Assembly (NCBI GenBank): GCA_009869945.1
Contig: WIXG01000173.1
Coordinates: 1 to 64,000 of the forward strand
Source: Mesaphorura yosii
Lineage: Eukaryota; Arthropoda; Collembola; Poduromorpha; Tullbergiidae
Reading direction: 5' to 3'
DNA length: 64,000 bases
Part shown: piece by piece, positions 54,200 to 64,000 of the stretch
How positions within the stretch are numbered: the stretch's first letter is position 1
How the letters are laid out: every line of letters begins with the position of its first letter
Program-made: the position numbers and the translations under genes
The notes under the pieces: generated by a model
Database searches by the model: none
Told to the model about the DNA's origin: nothing
What the model saw: only the letters and a program-made list of their open reading frames with translations

Positions 54200-54935
54200 A
54201 TGATTCGGGCACTTCCCATTACTCCCAGCGTGACCTCATCGAAGCCCCCGCCTCGTACTTCCGGATTAATCATGCGCCAGGTGGAGGTAGTCCCGTCCAA
54301 TCTTCTGCCCCCTCAATCAATTCCGAGCACCGCCGCAAACGTTAACTCATTTAAGCCTACTGTTTCTCAATCAATTTTGAGTACGGCAAGTGTAAGTGTA
54401 AACTCTTTTAAGTCTCCGCCTGCTCTGGTACAAGTAGAAGATCTGCAACAGATTCTTGCCAGTGTTGGGACTGCCTCCGCGGCTCCTGCACCGAAATCAG
54501 AGCAATGCATCCGTCCCCCACGCCCGTTTGAAGTGGTCGGACTGAAGCCATTGATAAAAGAGATCAGTCGTGAGGTACTTGCGTGCTTTATCGACAGTTT
54601 CAATTTCGGTGCCAATTTTCCGACTTGAGACGTTGAACATTTATGGTTTCCAGGTCCTCCGGCACAATCCGATCTATCTGTACCAGTTTATTGCCGATTA
54701 TCTTGACGAAAAGGTGCGTGAGCGTGGGACCAACAGTGCGGAGGTGCAGATGCTGGTAAGATGAAATTAATTGACAAGTGCTGGAGCCCGTGGAGCGATT
54801 GAAGGCGAGAGCTCTCAGACTACTGTACTAGTGAATAGTATCTCAGATTTGATTCTGTATTTCTAGGATGCTGTGCAGGAACAGCAACGACTCGGAACAG
54901 AGGTAACAAGCAGTGATCAGGCTATCACGAATTAG
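54200..54935 (+). CDS. Small RIIa-domain protein, tandem paralog of the preceding gene
   Basis: Coding exons are 54200-54574, 54654-54755 and 54867-54935, all joined in phase 0, giving 181 residues. Residues 1-105 are Pro/Ser/Thr-rich and probably disordered, with an internal NSFKP/NSFKS repeat. Residues about 108-160 are an RIIa docking domain (PFEVVGLKPLIKEISRE, then VLRHNPIYLYQFIADYLDEKV), the module that lets SPA17, ropporin and CABYR bind AKAPs in the sperm tail. No IQ motif is present. The intron falls after the same Glu as in the neighbouring RIIa gene, and the second exon is again exactly 102 nt, so the two are tandem duplicates that diverged outside the domain. The frame is open upstream of 54200 without another ATG until an earlier stop, so a 5' exon could be missing. 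A GT at the GAG codon at 54900-54902 could be a donor to an unseen exon. Confidence 0.65.
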
Positions 54936-55700
54936 ATTGGCATTAGTAGTACGATAATCGTAGCAATATGCACCGTATTCTTAAGGCTAAGAATGTGAAT
55001 CTACCCTTTTATGAAAAGAAATTGGATATTAAAATTTATAAGGGACGGATTGTTTATTCCATTAACTGTATTGTGCATTTAAATGTGGTTTCAACGGAGC
55101 GATGAAAATGACAAGCATCTTATCCGAGATTGTGTTTGTCAGTTTATCGATGAAATTGTAAATGGCATCCGCTCGCAACTTTGACATTGATCAATGAAGT
55201 AGTGTAGTGGCGAGTGGGAAAAAATCTTCAGTTTCTAAGAGCTTAAACGCCATCCTTCGAATAAACGATTCAGACCTTCTGTGCACCTGCGAAAACCATA
55301 GAGAGAACACGGTATATTCCTATTATAGCGACACGAGAACACATACGGAAATTATGTTTTGCTGCAGAAAAAAATGTAGTGAATCCATAAGCACATAAGA
55401 TGTGCTAATAAAATGAAGATCGCATAGCAGTTGGTGATGATGAGCAGATTAGATTAGTTAGATAAATGATTTTAATAATCGAAGCTTGCACACCACACAC
55501 GTGACAGCATTTTTTATTCAAGCTGCTTTGGAAGAGTAGAGCTTACGGACTGGGCAAAAACTCTTATTGATTTCGTCTTCTCACTATCCTCTGCGTTGTT
55601 GCGTATTGCGAGCTAAATGACATGCAACAGTTCTCAGCTGATCTCTCGCCAGTTGCAGTTATCCTCTACGGTCGACAGCGAACACCACACCGCGAGAAAT
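54936..55700. other. Intergenic region between the RIIa pair and the FrnE-like pair
   Basis: No gene is supportable here. It contains the probable 3' untranslated region of the small RIIa gene (AATAAA near 55407) and the upstream region of the first FrnE-like gene. The open frames at 55207-55398 and 55617-55847 lack recognisable features; the second overlaps the probable 5' leader of the next gene. Confidence 0.45.
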
Positions 55701-55708
55701 TATTTAAG
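55701..55708 (+). promoter_or_regulatory. TATA-like box of the first FrnE-like gene
   Basis: TATTTAAG lies about 140 nt upstream of the ATG at 55844. The same word occurs upstream of the second copy at 56983-56990, so it may be a core promoter element kept through the duplication. Start sites are not mapped. Confidence 0.35.
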
Positions 55709-55843
55709 GACTTTCTGCTTATTAAGAGGCGAGTTTAGTCGAAATATGAAATCCAAACGGAACAGGTATCGCGAAGTTGAACTCTTGACTGAATTGAATT
55801 ATCAAATCTTTTATAGCAGTCCCCGAATTCGGAATTCCTCGAC

Positions 55844-56488
55844 ATGAAGATCAAGGTCGAAATTTGGTCAGACATTATTTGCCCGTGGTGCTACATTGGA
55901 AAACGTAGATTCGAGTGTGCTCTGAAGCAGTTCCAACATCGTGACAAAATTGAGGTTCAATGGCGAAGTTATGAGCTGTATCCAGATCTCCCAAAAGGAG
56001 TGACATCACCGGCATTGGAGTTCTTCGTAAAGCACAAGAACGTCACGGAAGCTCAGGCGAGAAACATATTTCAGGAAATAACCAAGACCGCGGCGAAAGA
56101 GGGACTGAAGTTTAATTACGACAAAGCAGTACGCGCAAGCACATTCGACGCCCACCGACTAATTCATTTCGCGGATCAGTCTAATAAAGGTGATGAGATG
56201 AAGGAGCGCTTGCTAGCAGGATTCTTCGAGCGAGGGGAATCACTCGCCGATGTCGACACCTTAGTGACGATGGCGTCAGATGTGGGACTTGACGCAACGA
56301 ATGCCAGGAAGATGCTCCAATCAGATGATTTAAGCAATGCAGTCAGGAAAGACGAAGTCAACGCCAAGAATTTAGGAATCACCGGTGTACCACATTTCTT
56401 GATTAATGGAAAGTACCAAATATCCGGAGCGCAATCGCCTGAAACCATTTTAAAGATCTTGGAAAAGGCAGCGGCAGCGAGCGACTGA
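55844..56488 (+). CDS. FrnE-like DsbA-family thiol oxidoreductase, copy 1
   Basis: Single-exon gene of 214 residues in the DsbA-like thioredoxin superfamily, FrnE subgroup (relatives are bacterial FrnE and 2-hydroxychromene-2-carboxylate isomerase-type proteins). The thioredoxin strand VEIWSDIICPWCYIGKRR carries a CPWC redox motif at residues 13-16; a helical insertion follows; the cis-proline loop TGVPHFLING lies near the C-terminus. No signal peptide is seen, so it is probably cytosolic. The physiological substrate is unknown; family members do disulfide or glutathione-type chemistry. An AATAAA at 56561-56566 and a TATA-like box upstream suggest a normal eukaryotic transcription unit. The absence of introns, when all neighbours have several, and the bacterial character suggest old horizontal transfer followed by duplication. 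The domain call is firm; origin and substrate are inference. Confidence 0.85.
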   Translation: MKIKVEIWSDIICPWCYIGKRRFECALKQFQHRDKIEVQWRSYELYPDLPKGVTSPALEFFVKHKNVTEAQARNIFQEITKTAAKEGLKFNYDKAVRASTFDAHRLIHFADQSNKGDEMKERLLAGFFERGESLADVDTLVTMASDVGLDATNARKMLQSDDLSNAVRKDEVNAKNLGITGVPHFLINGKYQISGAQSPETILKILEKAAAASD

Positions 56489-56982
56489 TTCATAAACTGG
56501 AACTGGGTGCTTCTGTTCCATATTCTTCGCATTATTAACAATTAAACATTTGATTGTAAAAATAAAAACTTATTTTTGCTTGTTAATGAGAAATTCGCGA
56601 AATGAAGTACATGGGCTTTTGCGAGTCTCTGAACTCTCAATGCACAAGCCACTTGCACTCACTCGCGTAGTCACGTCCCTCAAGTTTCCAGTTCAAGGTC
56701 ATGCATTCTTTGCCGTGTTGATCGCATTTTCGCACTGTCATGTTTACGCTGTCGCTGTAGGCAAACAATTCATTCGATTTTTCCTCGTGCGTGAAGTGCG
56801 GTGGTGTTTGACGTTCAGTTACACAAAGACTCTCAACTCAGCTGGTCATAATGATCACATAACCGGACTGTTTTCTTGCATTGTAAGATCCACTGGTAAT
56901 AGTGAATTGAGTTTGTTCACAGACGTGATTAGTTTTAAGTACACGCACAGCTGCTGTCCTTGTGTTAGCTGCGACCACAACA

Positions 56983-56990
56983 TATTTAAG
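56983..56990 (+). promoter_or_regulatory. TATA-like box of the second FrnE-like gene
   Basis: TATTTAAG lies 31 nt upstream of the ATG at 57021, implying a very short leader if used. The identical word sits upstream of the first copy. A functional role is inferred only from position and repetition. Confidence 0.35.
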
Positions 56991-57020
56991 ACAACAGAAA
57001 TCTGCACTGCGAGAAGCGAA

Positions 57021-57662
57021 ATGACGATCAAGGTCGAGATTTGGTCAGACATCGCGTGCCCATTTTGCTATCTTGGAAAACGCCAGCTTGAGAGTGCCTT
57101 GCAGCAATTTGAACACCGAGACCAAGTTGAGATCCTGTGGCGCAGCTTTGAGCTTAACTCCAACATACCAAAGGGGAGTAGTACGTCCGTCCTGGAATTT
57201 CTGATGGCACACAAGGGCATCCCAGAAAATAGAGCTAAGTTACTCTTCCAGGACGTGACGCGAACTGCTGCGAAAGAAGGGCTGAAGTTCGACTTCGACA
57301 AGGCTCTGCATGGGAACACATTTGACGGTCATCGACTGGTGCATTTCGCAAGCGAGTTTGGTAAGGGCAACGAAATGAAGGAGCGACTGTTTTCTGGCTA
57401 TTTCGAACGAGGAGAGTCTGTTGCAAATGTCAAGACGCTGGCGGCCATGGCCTCGGACGTCGGCCTCGATGGGAGCAAGGCAAAGGCCATGCTTGAGTCA
57501 GACGCCTTTTGCGACGTGGTCAGGAACGATGAACAGCGCGCAAAGCAGTTGGGAGTTACCGGTGTGCCTTTCTTCTTAATCAACGGGAAGCATCAATTAT
57601 CAGGAGCACAATCACCAGAAGCCATTCTGAAGCTGCTGCAGAAGGCGTCAGCGGAGACATGA
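57021..57662 (+). CDS. FrnE-like DsbA-family thiol oxidoreductase, copy 2
   Basis: Single-exon gene of 213 residues, a tandem paralog of the gene 530 bp upstream. The two proteins align end to end without large gaps and share well over half of their residues. The start chosen (MTIKVEIWSD) aligns exactly with the first copy. The frame stays open for another 157 codons upstream to 56550, but that stretch overlaps the poly(A) signal of copy 1 and has no family resemblance, so it is treated as chance. The active site is CPFC at residues 13-16 (CPWC in copy 1), a change at the first position between the cysteines that may alter redox potential. The cis-proline loop is TGVPFFLING. The DNA is more GC-rich than in copy 1, with many GCC/GTC/CTC codons around 57430-57500. 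The substrate is unknown. Confidence 0.85.
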   Translation: MTIKVEIWSDIACPFCYLGKRQLESALQQFEHRDQVEILWRSFELNSNIPKGSSTSVLEFLMAHKGIPENRAKLLFQDVTRTAAKEGLKFDFDKALHGNTFDGHRLVHFASEFGKGNEMKERLFSGYFERGESVANVKTLAAMASDVGLDGSKAKAMLESDAFCDVVRNDEQRAKQLGVTGVPFFLINGKHQLSGAQSPEAILKLLQKASAET

Positions 57663-59243
57663 AAATTCAATTTGGTGCCTGAATGCTAGATGCTGGCGAA
57701 AGTTAAAAAAAAGACCACATTAATTAACACCACCACGCATATTTTCATAATAACCCGATACACAAAATGTTGTCGCTTTATTGTATTTCTCTGTAAAAAT
57801 GTGATTCAATTGTTGCTTGAAAATTACTGTAATGTTAGTTACGCCTAATTCAGTATGCAATTAATTTAAGCTAATATCATTCGAACCAGAACGCGTTATG
57901 GGAAACTTCCAGTATGGATCATTTGATCATTTACACGGTACGGTTGAGTCTGAGAATAGAAACCAAATACTTGTTTGATTACAACGGAGGTCTATTGTAG
58001 TGTTGTTTGTTGCTGTCTTCTAAAATGGTTGAGACTAATAAATTCAAGTCAAGTTTGTTGAAATTAATGCGCCAACTGATTATTAACACTCTTTACAGGA
58101 ATCATCATCGACTAATTGTCTTATCTTGGAAATTAATTTCAACGACCTGGTGTAACGGGCTGAATATCATGAGTTTCGGCAGCACTAACCTAAATGACAT
58201 TCTAAATTATATTGTAGCAAATGAAATGCAGGTAATCTGTTATCATTATGGCAGTTTTGTAGTATTGACCCGGGCTGTATTACGGAAATGCAGTTGTAAG
58301 TTGTAAAGAAAGTGACACAGAAGTTTACATTCGGAGCTGTAAAAATAGACTGTAACAAAAATTAAGTGTTATGTACTCAGAGCAGTTAACAAAAAGTGAG
58401 ATTTGTGAAAGGAAAAACTGTCATTGAACATGAAATTGAGACCGTGTACAAATTGCATCGGATATTATGAGTTACTTTCCATATTTATACACCAAACACA
58501 TTTACGTACAACTTAGACGCTTCCCGTTAACGTTGCGAACTCTCGATTGTGCATTTCTAAAATTATTCTTTCCTTGATTTCGTAATTTAGTAACACTCAT
58601 TTATACAATTCGAAATCCAAGTGATTCTAGATTTAATAATTTAATTACTTAAACTTATAAGTTAATTATGAAGGTACTTCATCTTAAAGCCAACAGCATT
58701 TTAGATTGTAGTTAAACTGTTGAAAGGAAAGTTAACTCAGTCAGAAGAATTAGATTGTTGTATTTTACTAGTAGCATACTTCTAGCGTACATCTACAAGG
58801 ATGATCTTATCGTCTAACGTCAGAATAAATTAAGGACTAAATCAGTCTAGCTGTGGTATCAGTTACAAAGAATAGTTTAGTTGGAGCTGTGAAACGTCTT
58901 CAGTGATTCTGCTCAATTAAACTGAATTATCTCTAGAAATTTCACGATTTTGGCTTTCCCAGCTGTTTTGAGAAGCAAAACCGTCATTTAAATTCCAACT
59001 TACTCAAAATAAATAACGCAAAGGTTTAAGATCACACGGTAATTAAAAATTAACGTTTAAAAATGAAGGAACATACACCATGTTTGAAGTAGTAATAAAT
59101 AATCGCCCTACTCAAATAAGTTTAAGTTAGAAATACAGCTACTTTTGGAGAAAATTTACAAGACCATTATGATAAGCTCTTAATCAAGGGTTGCAACCAA
59201 ATCAAATAGTGCAGCAAAAAATACCCTCGAAATCAAAACGAAT
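57663..59243. other. AT-rich intergenic region
   Basis: I see no gene. The first few hundred bases probably hold the 3' untranslated region of the second FrnE-like gene, and the far end may include the 3' flank of the DYRK gene on the other strand. The open frame at 58007-58306 shows no recognisable feature. Confidence 0.45.
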
Positions 59244-59899
59244 CACAGTGGGATAGGTGACTCAATTTCGTTGCGCCATACATTTTGCCATGTATGAGGC
59301 GACCAACTTTGACCGGCTGCTGCGACCCGTCAAGTTGACGCAGAATAATGGTGTTTGTACCCCTGGATTGCCCATGGTCTGGGCTTTCCATCAAAACCTG
59401 ATTTGGGTGGGGTCATCATAGAAACCCCGCTCCCGAAATGGCGTCCACTCCAAATTGGTGGCTCCTTTGCTCCTCCATCCCGAAAAAGTGCACCCTGCAA
59501 ATTAAACACGGGATAGTCCGGTAATGCACTCCTTGTATGCAAAACCCGAAACGCATTCAGGTGGGGGTGACCAGAGATTCAATCTCAAAGTTGGCAGTAG
59601 ACTTAGGAAATTTAAAATTGTGGTAAATGCAAAATGCGCTTTTTAACTGCCAACTTTGAGGTTGAATTTCCCGACAGTCCACCTGAGCGCAGTTTCGGGT
59701 TTTGCAAGGAGTGCATGGCCTGGGCTGACCTGTGTTTAATTTTCAAGGTGCAATTTCTCATGGTGGAGGAACAAGTCCAGACCACGGGCAATCTGGGGAT
59801 GCAAAAGCTACTGTTCTGAGTCAAATTGACGGGTCGCAGAACGGCTCGTCCATGGCAAAATGAAGGGGGCAGAGAAACCGAGTCACTTATCCCACTGTG
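59244..59899. mobile_element. Long fold-back (inverted-repeat) element
   Basis: Nearly the whole 656-bp element is a hairpin. The left end CACAGTGGGATAGGTGACTC pairs with the right end, whose reverse complement reads CACAGTGGGATAAGTGACTC. Homology then continues with small gaps through both arms (about 59244-59560 and 59590-59899), including a shared TTTTGCCATG word, the GCGACCCGTCAA words, and TGCACTCCTTG followed by AAAACCCGAAAC. No transposase is encoded. A clear target duplication was not found, so the superfamily is undecided. It lies in the 3' flank of the DYRK gene; if transcribed it would form long double-stranded RNA. Confidence 0.8.
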
Positions 59900-60309
59900 C
59901 AAATGCGCAATTATTTCGGGTAAATCAAAAATGCCCTTCAACGTTCAAGTATTCTCCAACTCTTAAGATTCGGCCTAGACGTGGTTCAAACTCAAAAAGT
60001 TAACTCAGTTCCAAACTTCAGTACTCAAATGTTACTTGCCTATCAGACATTAACCTTAGAGTTTAATTCTTACGCCCCGAGTCGTAAGAATTGTCAACGC
60101 TTATCGTCAGTACCGAAACAGACAAACGGCACTATCGTTCTGGTCTTGGGGTTATCCCAGTCAACTCTTGCCTTTAGAAATTTACAATTTACAACGCCCG
60201 TTTACGCCTTGCCTTAGCTAGCGAATATTTACAAAGTAATATCAAACTAACATTAGTTCAATTCAATGAATGCCTATTTAATTATTGAGCATCTAGGACC
60301 AAGTCTTGG

Positions 60310-63136
<2,827 letters not shown>

Positions 63137-63188
63137 CTATAACAAATTAAAACTTGTACCATAAACCGTTCACCAAAAAACGCATTAA

Positions 63189-63656
63189 GGCAGGCGTCAG
63201 TAGCGTATTTGACAGGGGCTCCTCCACCAGATAACCTTAGTTACAGCGCCAGCGAGGCGGATAAAGTGAAGCAGAAAGTCCCACATCGAACCACTTCGTA
63301 CCAAAACTATCTCCTCCCTCAATATTCGTCAGAATTGCTTGGGATTAGATTTGTTGGATATCCAGATATCTGGGCCACAAAGTATGTTGCTTACTATCCC
63401 CGACTATCGTGCCTGGGAAAGCTGACAGATGATCAAAACCAAAAAAATACGTGAAGAAATGTTTGAAAATCTGTAGCAATTCCCAATCCAGGTTTTCGGG
63501 GAAAGTGAGCAACATACTTTGTGGCCCAGACATCTCAGAGTCCAACAAACTCAACCCCATTCAATTCTGATCAGTATTGCGGGAGGAAGATAGTTTGGTT
63601 TTTATAAAGGGGCTTCCTATCTCAAGTTTAAGTTTTTAATCGCCCTGACGGCCGCG
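63189..63656. mobile_element. TTAA-flanked fold-back element, relative of the one at 7383-8455
   Basis: The arms at about 63303-63390 and 63508-63605 are inverted copies; both carry the CTATCTCCTCCC/CTATCTTCCTCCC word and end in GGGCCACAAAGTATGTTGCT, which is identical in both arms. The same CTCCTCCCTCAAT-type arm occurs in the fold-back element near position 8100. TTAA lies at 63185-63188 and 63657-63660, and the sequences just inside are imperfect inverted repeats (GGCAGGCGTCAG against CGCGGCCGTCAG). There is no coding capacity. It sits in the intron upstream of the first visible DYRK exon. Confidence 0.65.
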
Positions 63657-63706
63657 TTAAGATCATTAAGAAATTAATATCCCTGGAAAGGTAGCCTCGT
63701 AGGCTG

Positions 63707-63994
63707 AGTTTGTGCAAAACGGAGAAGCTTTCCTCTAGTGACTAATGCTATTCCTAACGAACATCAACTTTAATATTTTTGAAAAGTGCAATATATTTAC
63801 GAAATTAGTTATTCTGAATCTATTTCTATCACATCTAATAAGTCAACATTATCAGCATGAAATGACAACATCTTCTTCCTCTAGCGGGCGAAACTGAAAA
63901 ATATTTCAATAATTAAAGATAATTAAAGCGGATGTTCGTTAGGTTGATGGTTAATCAGTTACCAGAGGAAAGCTTCTCTGTTTTGCACAAACTT
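63707..63994. mobile_element. Fold-back element at the window edge
   Basis: The left arm 63707-63765 (AGTTTGTGCAAAACGGAGAA onward) pairs with the right arm 63931-63994, whose reverse complement reads AGTTTGTGCAAAACAGAGAA and continues through AAGCTTTCCTCT to CCTAACGAACATC. The arms are about 60 nt with a loop of about 165 nt. It may continue past the window end, so its true borders and target duplication cannot be judged. It lies about 50 bp from the preceding fold-back element. Confidence 0.7.
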
Positions 63995-64000
63995 TACAAA

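Noticed and set aside
56550-57020. 157-codon N-terminal extension of the second FrnE-like protein
   Set aside because: The frame is open by chance: it spans the poly(A) signal of the first copy, has no family resemblance, and the ATG at 57021 aligns exactly with the start of the first copy.
59330-59941. Open frames on the - strand at 59330-59542 and 59612-59941
   Set aside because: Both lie within or overlap the arms of the fold-back element and have no recognisable protein content.

Overview
The window is a piece of animal (metazoan) nuclear DNA, most likely from an arthropod. The coding exons are short and separated by GT-AG introns, gene density is low, AT content is moderately high, and the recognisable proteins are animal families: a RYK/Derailed WIF receptor, a DYRK1/minibrain kinase, HYOU1/GRP170 and sperm/cilium RIIa-IQ proteins. 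A springtail or another non-insect arthropod would fit the mix of long introns and an intronless bacterial-type gene pair. That is an inference and not something the sequence proves.

Layout. Positions 1-36853 hold a single large gene on the + strand, a RYK/Derailed-type receptor pseudokinase. It has eleven coding exons that join into a 676-residue frame, with a 23.7-kb first intron. That intron carries a TTAA-flanked fold-back transposon (7383-8455) and a doubtful nested small secreted-protein candidate on the - strand (17611-17987). From 36854 to 47555 lies about 10.7 kb of gene-poor DNA with one decayed mariner transposon (43096-43900). At 47556-51342 (-) is HYOU1/GRP170, an ER lumenal Hsp70-family chaperone in twelve coding exons, ending in a KDEL-like HTEL tail. 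Its upstream region contains a perfect ER-stress response element (51810-51828).

Head to head with HYOU1, at 52296-53839 (+), is a RIIa-domain protein with repeated IQ modules. It is followed by a smaller RIIa protein at 54200-54935 (+). The two share the same intron position inside the RIIa domain and a second exon of exactly the same length, so they look like tandem duplicates. Two intronless FrnE/DsbA-like oxidoreductase genes follow in tandem (55844-56488 and 57021-57662); they look bacterial in origin. From 57663 to 60309 there is no gene, but there is a striking 656-bp fold-back element (59244-59899). The end of the window holds the 3' two-thirds of a DYRK1/minibrain kinase gene on the - strand (60310-63136). 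Its upstream exons, including the glycine-rich loop, lie beyond the window. Two further fold-back elements sit just upstream of the last visible DYRK exon (63189-63656 and 63707-63994).

The genes do not form a single pathway. RYK and DYRK1 are developmental signalling genes, HYOU1 is part of the unfolded protein response, and the RIIa pair probably works in cilia or sperm tails. The most notable signals are the stress element at HYOU1, the tandem RIIa pair with its internal helix-IQ repeats, the tandem FrnE-like genes, and the unusual abundance of long fold-back elements.
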